Part shown: in pieces, positions 1-8,947 of the stretch
How positions within the stretch are numbered: position 1 is the stretch's first letter
Layout of the letters: each line of letters opens with the position of its first letter
Origin: Thermodesulfobacteriota bacterium
GTDB taxonomy: Bacteria > Desulfobacterota_D > UBA1144 > Nemesobacterales > CSP1-2
Reading direction: 5' to 3'
NCBI GenBank assembly: GCA_035559815.1
Contig: DATMAT010000023.1
Span: 124,001-188,000, forward strand
Length of the DNA stretch: 64,000 bases
Position numbers and translations under genes: made by a program
The notes under the pieces: model-generated
Seen by the model: only the letters and a program-made list of their open reading frames with translations
What the model was told of the DNA's origin: nothing
Databases searched by the model: none

Positions 1-1479
1 CAGGAGTTCGAAAACGGGGAAACGGCGATAAAAGGATATTTGAACCTCTTTGTTCGTGGAAAAACCCCGAAAGAAACAGAGAAATTAAAAGAAGTAGCAG
101 GAGGAATCTGGAGGGCTAAAAACTTTGAAATCCAGGAAGACCCTTACATTATGCTCCCACTTCTACTCCAGAGCCTGCCGCTGGGGCTTGAGCCTTTCCA
201 GGACAAGCTTATCAAAAGAGCAAAAACAATACCGAGCTCGGCGGGAGCCGCTCTTACCCCGGTAGCTATCGACTGGAAGGGATCGAGAGGAGGACCGCTT
301 ATTTTTATCTCAAGACGTGGACAGATTATGCAGGTGGACTTCTTTAAATCCTCTTCGAATTACAACTGTGTGATGTTTGCCCAGAGCGGGTCGGGAAAAT
401 CCTTTCTTACCTCCGATATTATCTCCGGCTACCTTGCAGAAGGTGCCCAGGTATTTGTTGTGGATATCGGGCGGTCATACGAGAAGCTCTGTAAGTATAT
501 AGGAGGGGATTTCATAGTATTTAGTGAGGATTCTAATATCTCGCTTAACCCCTTCTCGAACGTTGTAAATATAAAAGAGGACATGGAGCTTCTAAAACCC
601 CTCCTTTGCCAGATGGCCAGTCCCTCAAAAGTCCTCTCAGACCTTGAAAAATCCTATGTGGAGAAAGCAATAAAGGAATCGTGGAATGAAAAGGGACAAG
701 AGGCTGAAATTGATGATGTGGTGAGAAGGCTCGAAGCCATGGAAGACCCTTATCACCGGGCAAAAGACCTGGCCAGGATGCTCTATCCGTTCTCAGAGCA
801 TGGACAATACGGAAGGTTCTTTACCGGAAAAGCAAGCATATCATTCGGAAACTCCCTTACCCTCATAGAGCTCGAAGAGCTAAAGGGAAAGCCCGAGCTC
901 CAGAGCGCAATGCTTCTACTTATCATCTATCACATATCGCGGGCGATGTATCTCGGAGAAAGAGGAAGAAAGAAGCTTGCGGTGATAGATGAGGCCTGGG
1001 ACCTGCTGGGAGGGAAAATGGCCGCAGAATTTATCTCTCATGGTTACCGGAGGGCAAGAAAATACGGAGGGAGCTTTATTTCAATCACTCAGAGTCTTCT
1101 CGATTTCTATAGAGTGGGTTCGGTAGGGGAAGCTATAACAGAGAATTCCGCCTGGATGCTGATGCTGAGACAAAAGGGGGAAAGTCTTGAGGAGATAAAG
1201 AAGGGACGAAAGCTAATGCTTTCATCATATTTCTTGAATCTAGTCGAGAGTCTTACCACAGTTCCGGGGAGATATTCGGAGGTTTTCATCTACAATAGCG
1301 AAAGGGGAATGGGCCTCGGAAGATTTGTAGTAGACCCTTTCTCATACTGGCTCTACACAACCAAGCCGGATGAGGTTGCGCTTCTTAACAGATTGATCCG
1401 GGATGGATTAAGACTCGAGGAAGCAATTGGGAAATGTATTGAGGCCACAACGGATGAAAGGCAAAAGAGACAAGGGTAA
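1..1479 (+). CDS. traC: F-type conjugation ATPase TraC (5' end outside window)
   Basis: TraC is the VirB4-class cytoplasmic ATPase of F-type type IV secretion systems; it powers pilus assembly. The frame is open from base 1, so the start lies upstream and only the C-terminal part is seen. A Walker A motif (AQSGSGKS, nt about 379-402) and a Walker B strand (LAVIDEAWD, nt about 975-1001) are present. They are followed by the region about aligned positions in which TraC proteins read 'RRARKYGGSFISITQ'. The next genes, trbI and traW, follow as in the F plasmid order, which supports TraC over other VirB4 relatives. The internal TTG at 40 should not be taken as the start. Confidence 0.93.
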   Translation, partial: QEFENGETAIKGYLNLFVRGKTPKETEKLKEVAGGIWRAKNFEIQEDPYIMLPLLLQSLPLGLEPFQDKLIKRAKTIPSSAGAALTPVAIDWKGSRGGPLIFISRRGQIMQVDFFKSSSNYNCVMFAQSGSGKSFLTSDIISGYLAEGAQVFVVDIGRSYEKLCKYIGGDFIVFSEDSNISLNPFSNVVNIKEDMELLKPLLCQMASPSKVLSDLEKSYVEKAIKESWNEKGQEAEIDDVVRRLEAMEDPYHRAKDLARMLYPFSEHGQYGRFFTGKASISFGNSLTLIELEELKGKPELQSAMLLLIIYHISRAMYLGERGRKKLAVIDEAWDLLGGKMAAEFISHGYRRARKYGGSFISITQSLLDFYRVGSVGEAITENSAWMLMLRQKGESLEEIKKGRKLMLSSYFLNLVESLTTVPGRYSEVFIYNSERGMGLGRFVVDPFSYWLYTTKPDEVALLNRLIRDGLRLEEAIGKCIEATTDERQKRQG

Positions 1480-1497
1480 ATATGCTGAGGTAAGACC

Positions 1498-1824
1498 ATG
1501 TTAAAAAGTATTCTTTCGGGATTCTTAGGAGCAGTCATTGGGGGTGCTGTTGTTGCGGGATGGCTCTACTTTTTCTCACCAGAGCTCTATATCCTCGACA
1601 TAAAGGGAATTATTGACTCTGAAAGAGAGAAAATCGTGAAAGAGATGCAAGATGAGACTATTTCTCAGGAAGAAGCAGGAAAGGAAATAAATGCCTTCTT
1701 CGATGAATTTAATAGCGTACTGAAAGAGTACAGAAAAAAGGGACAGTTAATTATGGTTAAAGATGCCGTTCTTTCAGGGGGGAAAGACATCAGCGATGAA
1801 TTTAAAGGAAAGCTTGAAGAATGA
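1498..1824 (+). CDS. trbI: F-type conjugation protein TrbI
   Basis: This 108-residue inner-membrane protein has one transmembrane segment near residues 5-27, then a charged, mostly helical periplasmic part. The segment VKDAVLSGGKDISDEF near the C-terminus matches the conserved end of the F-type TrbI family, which contains the 'VLSGG' signature. TrbI is an accessory factor in F pilus assembly or retraction and sits between traC and traW in F-like plasmids, exactly as here. It starts 18 bases after traC and its 3' end overlaps the signal peptidase gene, so the genes are probably co-transcribed. Confidence 0.85.
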   Translation: MLKSILSGFLGAVIGGAVVAGWLYFFSPELYILDIKGIIDSEREKIVKEMQDETISQEEAGKEINAFFDEFNSVLKEYRKKGQLIMVKDAVLSGGKDISDEFKGKLEE

Positions 1825-2323
1825 GTTCTATGAGCTGAAACTCTCTTATTATTTTATGCCCCGGTGGCTTTGGATTACGCTTGGGGGAGTGGTTTTCTTT
1901 TTTGTCCTTCTCCCCCGCCTGGGAGTTACTTTTGCGGTGAACGCTTCCCCTTCTATTGATTATAAAGTATTCGCTATTATTAAAGGGACTGAGCCTCAAT
2001 GCGGTGGGCTTGGGGCTTTTTACTTCAATAGTCCCGACAATCCCTATTGGAGAGAAGGTACAAAGTTTATTAAGCGCTTTACCGGATGTCCGGGGGATAT
2101 ACTGGAGGTAAAAGGACTCTATTTCTATATCAACGGTCACGATGTCGGGACTGCCCGCGCTACAGATTCAAAAGGGATACCGGTAAAACATTTCGAGTGG
2201 AAGGGAAAAATTCCTGAAGGCTACTACTTTGTTATGGGAGATTATCAAACGAGCTATGACTCACGTTACTGGGGGTTTGTGAGAAAGGAATGGATAATAG
2301 GAAAGGCTTATCCATTATTCTAA
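1796..2323 (+). CDS. S26-family (TraF/TrhF-type) signal peptidase
   Basis: This 175-residue protein resembles the conjugative S26 peptidases (RP4 TraF type), which process pilin or other transfer proteins at the inner membrane. A transmembrane helix lies near residues 24-42. The likely nucleophile is Ser53 (NASPSIDYKVF), the general base is Lys93 in IKRFTGCPGD, and the C-terminal box reads MGDYQTSYDSRYWG. The ATG at 1796 is preferred over 1763: a GGGGGGA ribosome binding site lies 12 bases upstream, and the upstream 11 residues have no family character. It overlaps trbI by 29 bases. Several F-like systems place a TraF-type peptidase between trbI and traW. Confidence 0.85.
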   Translation: MNLKESLKNEFYELKLSYYFMPRWLWITLGGVVFFFVLLPRLGVTFAVNASPSIDYKVFAIIKGTEPQCGGLGAFYFNSPDNPYWREGTKFIKRFTGCPGDILEVKGLYFYINGHDVGTARATDSKGIPVKHFEWKGKIPEGYYFVMGDYQTSYDSRYWGFVRKEWIIGKAYPLF

Positions 2324-2327
2324 AAAG

Positions 2328-2549
2328 ATGGAAAAGAGGTACGGGAACTGGAAAAAGCAGATGAATTGGACATCAATTCTTATATTCTCTAGCGCACCTT
2401 TAGCCTTTTTCTCGAACGAAATTAGTAAGATTCTGGATCATACCTCACCCATATTAGGCATCTTGGTTTGGAGTTCTCTTATTTTATGGAATGGATTTGT
2501 ATTTGTTATGTGTGTGAAGGAGTTGTGGAAGGAATGGAAAAAAAGGTAA
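2328..2549 (+). CDS. Small two-helix membrane protein
   Basis: The 73-residue product has two hydrophobic segments (about residues 15-30 and 43-62), a basic N-terminus and a Lys/Trp-rich C-terminus. It begins 4 bases after the signal peptidase stop and overlaps traW by 16 bases, the tight packing expected of a translated operon member. I do not recognise its family. A small inner-membrane transfer accessory protein is the simplest reading; no function can be assigned. Confidence 0.55.
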   Translation: MEKRYGNWKKQMNWTSILIFSSAPLAFFSNEISKILDHTSPILGILVWSSLILWNGFVFVMCVKELWKEWKKR

Positions 2550-3154
2550 TTGCTCTAGGAATTGTCTTATTTGGTACTTTTGTTGTAGTCCGGCCCTGCG
2601 CGCTGCAGGCTGAGCCGAAAGACTTGGGAGTATATGGAAAGCTCTATCCCATAGAAGAGGTGGATTTGCTTGCCTACATTCAGGAACGAGCAAGGGAGGT
2701 AAACCCAGAAGAACTAAATAAGAAGATGAGAGAGGATTTTGAGCGTTCTTTAGAAGTATCCCTGAACATTCCTGAAGCAAAAGAGGTGAGAACGAGATAC
2801 GTTGACCCGTCAATCATTGTTACTTCCCCTGTCTATGACCATAAAGGCCATGTGATCGCGTCATCTGGCAGCATTAATCCACTTGAGAAGTTACAGCTTA
2901 CAAATACGATCGTAGCTTTAAAGGAGTCCCAGACGGAGATAATCCCCCAGCTGAAGAAATCCCATAAGAATCTTCTAGTGCTTCTTACTGACGGAAACCT
3001 CCCAAGAGCGGCCGAGAAGATAGGGCAAATGGTTTACAAGGGAGATAGCCATATACTGGAGAGGTTAGGGGTAGAGCGTGTGCCAAGCGTGATAACTCAG
3101 GAAGGGGTAAGATTAAAGGTGGAAGAGATTCCGGTCAAATCTAATTCTAGGTAG
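2534..3154 (+). CDS. traW: F-type conjugation periplasmic protein TraW
   Basis: TraW is a periplasmic pilus assembly protein that acts with TrbC and TraU. The 206-residue product starts at the ATG at 2534, with AAGGAG about 11 bases upstream. It has a signal peptide (residues 1 to about 24, likely cut after ALQA), and the mature protein opens with the TraW signature DLGVYGKLYPIEEVDLL. The C-terminal half has the thioredoxin-like fragment pattern known from TraW (LLVLLTDGNL, VERVPSVI). The 22 codons upstream of 2534 lie within the preceding gene and look non-native. It is the last gene of this transfer block; traU, its usual neighbour, lies 28 kb away on the other strand. Confidence 0.9.
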   Translation: MEKKVIALGIVLFGTFVVVRPCALQAEPKDLGVYGKLYPIEEVDLLAYIQERAREVNPEELNKKMREDFERSLEVSLNIPEAKEVRTRYVDPSIIVTSPVYDHKGHVIASSGSINPLEKLQLTNTIVALKESQTEIIPQLKKSHKNLLVLLTDGNLPRAAEKIGQMVYKGDSHILERLGVERVPSVITQEGVRLKVEEIPVKSNSR

Positions 3155-3438
3155 GGAGAGGATGCTTTTTGATTTATTTTTTCAATATATAAAAGCATAT
3201 TATGATTGTTCAGAAGTGAAATTAGTTTCCTCAGATTAGGTTCAAAAAGATATAACGCATTTTATACCAGAATTCTTTCTCGCCGACTATAGCCAGAGGG
3301 TTTTAAGGTCCTTATCTCCCTATATTCTTCTTTTCACCTTTCAATCTTTAACGTGTTTTTTTGAGTCCAGAAAGACGCCATGTCACTCTTTGATTAATCC
3401 AAAGCAGGATAAGTGCCCTAAACTATGTAAAAAATATA
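3155..3438. other. Non-coding junction between traW and the catabolic island
   Basis: No convincing gene is seen on either strand. An 8-base inverted repeat (ATGCTTTT at 3162-3169, AAAAGCAT at 3191-3198, 21-base spacer) just after traW may be a weak terminator or a relic of the event that separated traW from traU. This is the left end of the apparent inversion or insertion. Confidence 0.45.
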
Positions 3439-3533
3439 ACAAAGTAAAAAAAGCATTGACAAAGTAAAACAAAATATAATAAAATGGAGCAATGTTGGGC
3501 TAATAATAACAAAAAGAAGTGAGGAATTGAACA
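3439..3533 (+). promoter_or_regulatory. Probable promoter and operator of the catabolic operon
   Basis: A very AT-rich stretch precedes the aldehyde dehydrogenase. It contains TTGACA (3456-3461) and TATAAT (3475-3480), but only 13 bases apart, so these may not be one promoter. An 11-base direct repeat ACAAAGTAAAA occurs at 3439-3449 and 3459-3469. The start-to-start distance is 20 bases, about two helical turns, which suits a dimeric regulator on one face of the DNA. Confidence 0.4.
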
Positions 3534-4994
3534 ATGCCACCGCAGAAAGATATCAAAGAAAAGTGGGAATTGTGGGTAGGAGGTAAGAATATACCGGCAA
3601 AAAATGGCAAAGTAACCCATGTGACAAACCCTTATACAGGAGAGGTTATAGCAGAAGTAAGCATAGCTTCTAAAGAAGATGTTGAAGCTGCCATCGAAAG
3701 TGCACTCACAACTTTCAAATCTACTACGAAACACATGCCGTCCCACAAGGTAAGTGAGATTCTCTATAAGACATCTGGTCTAATAGCAGAGTTAAGTGAG
3801 GATTTTGCTCGCACTATATCGCTTGAAGCCGGAAAGCCGATTCGTGAATCCCGTGGAGAGGTCTCAAGGGCAGTTCAGGTGTTTCGGCTTGCGGCCGAAG
3901 AAGCAAATCGTATCAGTGGAGAAGTTGTTCCAACGGATGCTGTTGCAGGTGCTGAATCGCGTTTTGGCCTTGTAGTAAGAGAGCCCCTTGGAGTAATTGG
4001 GGCGATTGCCCCTTTTAACTTTCCATTAAATCTCGTCGTACACAAAGTGGCCCCAGCGATAGCCGCAAAAAATACGATAGTTCTAAAGCCCGCTGAAAAA
4101 ACTCCTCTCTCTTCCCTTAAGCTTGCCAGAGTACTTCATGAAGCAGGGCTCCCACCGGGAGCCTTAAATGTTGTTATGGGAAGTGGTCCAGAGGTAGGAA
4201 GCGTACTCGTCCAAGATGAAAGAGTTAGAATGATAACCTTTACTGGTAGTGTCCCTGTAGGAAAGGAAATAAAAGAAAAAAGCGGTCTAAAGAAAGTAAC
4301 CTTAGAACTCGGTGCAAACTCCCCGAATATTGTCTGTGCCGATGCCGATATCGACTCTGCCGCAAGAGCTCTGGTACCCGCCTCCTTTGCCTACGCAGGT
4401 CAGGTATGCATTTCCGCCCAGAGGATTCTTGTTCATAAAGATGTAGAAGAATTATTTCGCAGAACCTTTATTAACCTGGTAAAGAGCCTAAAAATAGGTG
4501 ATCCCCTGGAGGAGACCACTGATATGGGTCCGATGATATCAGAGTCGGAGGTGAGAAGAACTAAGGAGTGGGTAGACGAAGCAAAAAGGCAGGGAGCTAA
4601 GGTATTAATAGGCGGAACTGGAGAAGGAAACGTTTTCTACCCAACTGTTCTTTCCGATGTCAAACCCTCTATGAGAGTAGTATGTCAGGAGGTGTTCGCA
4701 CCTGTAGTTTCTATAATCCCATTTAGAACTAATGAGGAAGCAGTAGAGCTAGCTAATGATTCTACTTATGGGCTTCAGGCTGGTGTTTTTACTCAAAACT
4801 TAAACACCGCCCTCTACTTCGCCCAGGCATTGGAAGTAGGTGGGGTATGGATAAACGAGTCCACTATCTATCGCCAACAGAATGCCCCTTACGGCGGCGT
4901 GAAGATGAGCGGCCTGGGACGGGAAGGGGTAAAGTATACCATAGAAGAGATGACAGAACTTAAGTTTATTGGGATAAAGGGACCTTTTAGTTAA
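3534..4994 (+). CDS. NAD(P)-dependent aldehyde dehydrogenase
   Basis: A full-length ALDH-superfamily enzyme (486 residues) that would oxidise an aldehyde to the acid in the cytoplasm. The catalytic Cys292 lies in AGQVCISAQR, the general base Glu258 in TLELGANSP, and Asn162 in APFNFPLN. These segments resemble the lactaldehyde / sulfolactaldehyde / glyceraldehyde-3-phosphate-like branch more than betaine aldehyde dehydrogenases, so a small hydroxylated or sulfonated aldehyde is plausible. It is first in the plus-strand island, 18 bases ahead of the CoA-transferase-like pair. The substrate is not determined by sequence. Confidence 0.88.
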   Translation: MPPQKDIKEKWELWVGGKNIPAKNGKVTHVTNPYTGEVIAEVSIASKEDVEAAIESALTTFKSTTKHMPSHKVSEILYKTSGLIAELSEDFARTISLEAGKPIRESRGEVSRAVQVFRLAAEEANRISGEVVPTDAVAGAESRFGLVVREPLGVIGAIAPFNFPLNLVVHKVAPAIAAKNTIVLKPAEKTPLSSLKLARVLHEAGLPPGALNVVMGSGPEVGSVLVQDERVRMITFTGSVPVGKEIKEKSGLKKVTLELGANSPNIVCADADIDSAARALVPASFAYAGQVCISAQRILVHKDVEELFRRTFINLVKSLKIGDPLEETTDMGPMISESEVRRTKEWVDEAKRQGAKVLIGGTGEGNVFYPTVLSDVKPSMRVVCQEVFAPVVSIIPFRTNEEAVELANDSTYGLQAGVFTQNLNTALYFAQALEVGGVWINESTIYRQQNAPYGGVKMSGLGREGVKYTIEEMTELKFIGIKGPFS

Positions 4995-5012
4995 GAAAAT
5001 GAGGGAATGATT

Positions 5013-5951
5013 ATGGCAACGTATCCTATTTCAAACAAAGTTGTAAGCCTGGAAGATGCAGTCTTCTTAGTTCGAGATGGTGATAAGGTAGCTCTAGGGG
5101 GAGCACTTTCCCTCCGGGAACCTATGGCGCTTATAAGGGAAGTCATCAGACAGGATAAGCACAATTTGCATATTATAGGAAATGCTCATGGGATTGATGT
5201 GGATATGCTTTGTGGATCTGGGTGTGTAGGGGTAGCAGAAGTTACCTACGTAGGTTTTGAATTCGACTTTGGTATTGCTCTAAATTACAGAAGAGTTTGT
5301 GAATCCGGGAAGGTAAAAGTTTTAGAGAGTAACTGTGTAACTCTTATTAATCAACTTAGGGCTTCGGCATTTGGACTCCCCTTCGTGGCTCAACGCAGCT
5401 TTGGTGGGACAGATATTCTGAAACTTCATCCGGAGTTTAAAGAAATTGACTCCCCCTTCGATGGAGAAAAAGTAATTCTTGCTCCGTCACTAAAACCCGA
5501 TGTGGCATTGATTCATGCACAGTTTGCTGATACTTTAGGAAACGTTAGAATCGAAGAGCCCCTCACCTCCGACATTATACTTGCAAGAGCCTCAGAAAAG
5601 GTGATTATCTCCGCTGAAAAAGTGGTAAGCCCCGAGGAGATGAGATCTCTAAAACCAACCATACCTTACTTTGAGGTTACAGCAGTCGTAGAAGTCCCTT
5701 ATGGAGCACATCCCACTAATTGCTACCCTAATTACGCTTATGATAGAGAGCATATGGCAGAATACGTAAAAGCCACGGAGAAAGGTTTAGAAGAATTTAA
5801 GAAAGAATATCTTAATAAATATGTCTATGATGTATCCCAAGAAGAATATATCAGGCTTATAGGCGGAAAAGAAAAAATGAAAAAGCTTGAGGGATGGGGA
5901 AGGAGTGTCAGTGCCTGGAAGGAGATCTTTAGCGTTGGTGAAATGGCATGA
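5013..5951 (+). CDS. CoA-transferase family I alpha subunit (GctA/IpdA-like)
   Basis: The 312-residue product has the alpha-subunit fold of family I CoA-transferases, with the glycine-rich turn DKVALGGALSLREPMALI near the N-terminus and the mid-protein pattern LKPDVALIHAQFADTLGNVRIEE. The ATG at 5013 is favoured over 5007 because GAGGGA (5001-5006) is then correctly spaced. It overlaps the beta gene by four bases (ATGA), so the two are translationally coupled. In an epoxide-carboxylation cluster a CoA-transferase could activate acetoacetate or a homologue. The beta subunit, however, suggests the IpdAB hydrolase branch instead. Confidence 0.8.
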   Translation: MATYPISNKVVSLEDAVFLVRDGDKVALGGALSLREPMALIREVIRQDKHNLHIIGNAHGIDVDMLCGSGCVGVAEVTYVGFEFDFGIALNYRRVCESGKVKVLESNCVTLINQLRASAFGLPFVAQRSFGGTDILKLHPEFKEIDSPFDGEKVILAPSLKPDVALIHAQFADTLGNVRIEEPLTSDIILARASEKVIISAEKVVSPEEMRSLKPTIPYFEVTAVVEVPYGAHPTNCYPNYAYDREHMAEYVKATEKGLEEFKKEYLNKYVYDVSQEEYIRLIGGKEKMKKLEGWGRSVSAWKEIFSVGEMA

Positions 5952-6790
5952 ATAGCATATCTCAGTGCACAATAGATGAGCTCTTTATTAAGTTAATGGC
6001 TAATACCATAAAGGACGGGGAATTGCTCTTTTATGGTGGATCATCCCCGCTTGCAATGATAGCAGTACTTCTGGCTAAAAATACCCATGCTCCTCATATA
6101 GTACATATTGGGGGAAACCCTGGTGGGCTAGACCCTAACCCTCCCTTTCTTCCGCCTACTACTCATGACTGGACGATGCTTGAACAAAGCCTTGGTGTAC
6201 TTTCAATAGACTATGTTTTCGATTTAGGCTCACGAGGCGATATTGATAGGATGTTCCTTTCAGGTGCCCAGATCGATATGTATGGGAATACCAATGTAAC
6301 TGCAATCGGGGGTATCGAGAAGATCAAGGTAAAGCTTCCTGGAGGCGGAGGGGGAGCAAAGCTCTCGTGTGATGTAAAAAACCTGGTCCTTTGGACTACA
6401 AGACATCGAGCCCGGCAGTCTTCACGTGGGAAGGTCTTTACCATTGTTCCGAAGGTGGATTTCATAACTGCAGTTGGGCATAGAACTCCTAATGGGAGTA
6501 GGAAGGAACTCGGACTCTTGGGTAATGGCCCAGAGTGGGTAATTACCAATCTCGGTGTCTTTGATTTTGAGGAAAAAAGTAAGTCTATGAGGTTGAGATT
6601 CCTTTACCCGGATACCACTGTAGACGATGTCATTGCAAATACCGGTTTTGAACCAGTCATTCATCCTGATTTAAGAGTAGTCGAGCTTCCTTCTCCGGCT
6701 GAATTAGAGTTTATACGACAATTTGATTCTCTTGATATTCGTAAAAGAGAATTCCCTGAGGAGGAAATCGAAAGGAAATTCTCTTTGTAA
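5948..6790 (+). CDS. CoA-transferase family I beta subunit (GctB/IpdB-like)
   Basis: The 280-residue partner of the preceding gene shows the beta-subunit pattern FDLGSRGDIDRMFLSGAQID and the glycine-rich KVKLPGGGGGAKL loop. The S-E-N-G type motif that carries the catalytic glutamate of true family I CoA-transferases is not evident; the corresponding N-terminal region reads HIGGNPGGLDPNPP. Loss of this Glu is a known feature of IpdAB, which hydrolyses a ring-opened cyclic CoA ester rather than moving CoA. The pair may therefore be a hydrolase or retro-Claisen-type enzyme. This rests on motif inspection only. Confidence 0.75.
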   Translation: MNSISQCTIDELFIKLMANTIKDGELLFYGGSSPLAMIAVLLAKNTHAPHIVHIGGNPGGLDPNPPFLPPTTHDWTMLEQSLGVLSIDYVFDLGSRGDIDRMFLSGAQIDMYGNTNVTAIGGIEKIKVKLPGGGGGAKLSCDVKNLVLWTTRHRARQSSRGKVFTIVPKVDFITAVGHRTPNGSRKELGLLGNGPEWVITNLGVFDFEEKSKSMRLRFLYPDTTVDDVIANTGFEPVIHPDLRVVELPSPAELEFIRQFDSLDIRKREFPEEEIERKFSL

Positions 6791-6809
6791 ATATAGGAAC
6801 TAAATTAAG

Positions 6810-8942
6810 ATGAACCTCGATTTTTTCTTTACTCCCAAATCTGTTGCTATCATAGGAGCTTCCAACCGTAAGGGAAGCATGGGATATGTATTCATGGAAA
6901 ACATAACACAAGCAGGATATGAAGGAGAGATCTTCCCTATTAACCCTAACGAAGATGTGGTCTTTGGTCTTAAGGCTTATAGAGATATAAAGGATGTTCC
7001 TATTGATGTAGACCTGGCGGTTGTCCTTGTTCCTGCAGAGAAAGTGCCTGAAGTAATGAGTCAATGCGGTGAAAAGGAAGTAAAAGGTGCTGTAGTGATA
7101 AGCAGTGGATTTGCTGAAGCTGGAGAGGAGGGAGCACGATTACAGGAAAAATTGGTAGATACCTCGAAGAGATACGGAATAAGGGTTTTAGGTCCTAACT
7201 GCTTCGGTCTTTACAACTGTAATATCGGTTTGAATGTATCCCTTGCCTTAGGGTCTCCTGAGAGGGGTGGAAGGATCTCGCTGGTAACACAGAGTGGTGC
7301 TTATGGAATGGCTATATACACCTTTGCTCTAGACCACTCCATGAAGTTTGCAAAAATTATCGCTCCTGGGAATAAGTGCGACCTTCAGGATTATGAAATT
7401 CTTAGTTATTTAGGTCAAGACCCTGAATCAAAGGTTATATGTTTCCTAGCAGAGACGATTTCTAAGGGTAGAGAATTTTTTGAAATGGCAAGGGAGGTTA
7501 CCCCTAGAAAGCCTGTGATTCTGGTTAAAACCGGTCGTACAGAAGGCTCAAAAAGGGCAGCTCTTTCTCATACCGCATCACTTGCAGGAAATTTAGAAGC
7601 TTATAGGGCAGCTTTTCGGCAGGCTGGGATAATCGAAGTAAGAAGCGGTTTGGAGATGATAGACCTTGCCAAGGCTTTGGATTTCCAGCCACTTCCCCAT
7701 GGCAAGAGAGTTGGAATAGTAACGAACTCTGGCGGTACTGGAGTTGAGTTAACCGACCTGTTGGAAGAATCCGGTCTTGTGGTGCCCGAACTACCCAATG
7801 AATATCAGGATACATTAAGAAATGTGCTTCCGGCTTATGCCAGTCCTAGGAACCCCATAGATGTGACTCCCTTATGGAGCAGGTTCACCGAGCTCTATAG
7901 TAAGAGTATAGCGTCCCTTTTTGAATGTCCTGACATAGATATCATCATTCCTATACTCCTTCAAAGATCTGCGATGATGAAGGAGGTAGCCGAGGCGGTA
8001 AGGGATACCGTAGTTCATTACCAGAAGGTAAAGAAAGTTCAAAAACCTGTGTACGTCTGCTGGGTGAGCACCAGGGAGCATTTGAAAAATACGGAAATAC
8101 TCCAGTCAGCGGGAATACCCTGTTATGAGTGGCCGGAGAGGAGTGCAAGGATTGTGGGGTATATCGCTGGTTATGCAGACTATGTAAATAAGATTAAAAG
8201 TTTAGATGTAAGCACAACTCCACCACCACAAGCACGGAAAGAAAAAGTCAAAGAGATTCTCATGGAGGTCAGCAAAGAAAACAGAAACTACGTATTTGAG
8301 CCAGAAGTAAAGAAGATACTCTCACTTTATGGGATCAGAGTAACCAAAGAACGGATGTGTTCCTCATTTGATGAAGCAGTTAGGACAGCAAACGAAATCG
8401 GATACCCGGTGGTTTTAAAAGTGGTGTCCCCGGATGTAGTTCACAAATCTGATTCCGGTGGTGTTGAGATAGGAATAAAAAATGCTTCTCAACTTGAAGA
8501 GTCTTATATGAGAATTCAAAAGAACGTTCAATTAAAAACGCCTTCAGCCACGATCAAGGGGATTCTCGTTCAGGAAATGGTTAAAGGCAAAGAAGTAATA
8601 ATAGGATCGGTAAGAGATTCTAATTTTGGCCCCTTAATGGTATTCGGTATGGGAGGTATTTTTGTTGAGGCTTTGAGAGATGTGTCTTATAGACTGGCTC
8701 CCTTAACCGAACTCGAATCTCAAGAGATGATAGAGGAGATAAAAGGTTATCCATTATTAAGAGGTTATCGTGGTGAGAGGGGGGTCGACCTTGAAGAACT
8801 AAAGCGGACAGTGATGATGATTTCCTCCTTATTAGTTGATTTTCCAGAGATAAAAGAGATGGATTTAAACCCGGTTTTTGTGAATGAGAATGAAGTTATT
8901 GTGGCTGATGGAAGAATGTTTTTAGATAATCACAGAGATTAG
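6810..8942 (+). CDS. ADP-forming acyl-CoA synthetase (fused alpha/beta)
   Basis: This 710-residue protein interconverts an acid, CoA and ATP with acyl-CoA, ADP and phosphate. The order is a CoA-binding Rossmann domain (residues 1 to about 130, AIIGASNRKGS and VLGPNC), succinyl-CoA-ligase-like domains carrying the phospho-histidine His254 in ALSHTASLAG, and a C-terminal ATP-grasp domain (about 490-710, GYPVVLKVVSPDVVHKSD). It is intact and of normal fused length. It starts 19 bases after the CoA-transferase pair and ends 5 bases before xecD. It could activate a carboxylate product or make ATP from acyl-CoA. Confidence 0.9.
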   Translation: MNLDFFFTPKSVAIIGASNRKGSMGYVFMENITQAGYEGEIFPINPNEDVVFGLKAYRDIKDVPIDVDLAVVLVPAEKVPEVMSQCGEKEVKGAVVISSGFAEAGEEGARLQEKLVDTSKRYGIRVLGPNCFGLYNCNIGLNVSLALGSPERGGRISLVTQSGAYGMAIYTFALDHSMKFAKIIAPGNKCDLQDYEILSYLGQDPESKVICFLAETISKGREFFEMAREVTPRKPVILVKTGRTEGSKRAALSHTASLAGNLEAYRAAFRQAGIIEVRSGLEMIDLAKALDFQPLPHGKRVGIVTNSGGTGVELTDLLEESGLVVPELPNEYQDTLRNVLPAYASPRNPIDVTPLWSRFTELYSKSIASLFECPDIDIIIPILLQRSAMMKEVAEAVRDTVVHYQKVKKVQKPVYVCWVSTREHLKNTEILQSAGIPCYEWPERSARIVGYIAGYADYVNKIKSLDVSTTPPPQARKEKVKEILMEVSKENRNYVFEPEVKKILSLYGIRVTKERMCSSFDEAVRTANEIGYPVVLKVVSPDVVHKSDSGGVEIGIKNASQLEESYMRIQKNVQLKTPSATIKGILVQEMVKGKEVIIGSVRDSNFGPLMVFGMGGIFVEALRDVSYRLAPLTELESQEMIEEIKGYPLLRGYRGERGVDLEELKRTVMMISSLLVDFPEIKEMDLNPVFVNENEVIVADGRMFLDNHRD

Positions 8943-8947
8943 TAACT

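Noticed and set aside
1107-1538. Minus-strand open frames within traC
   Set aside because: Shadows of the TraC coding sequence with no start signals or protein character.
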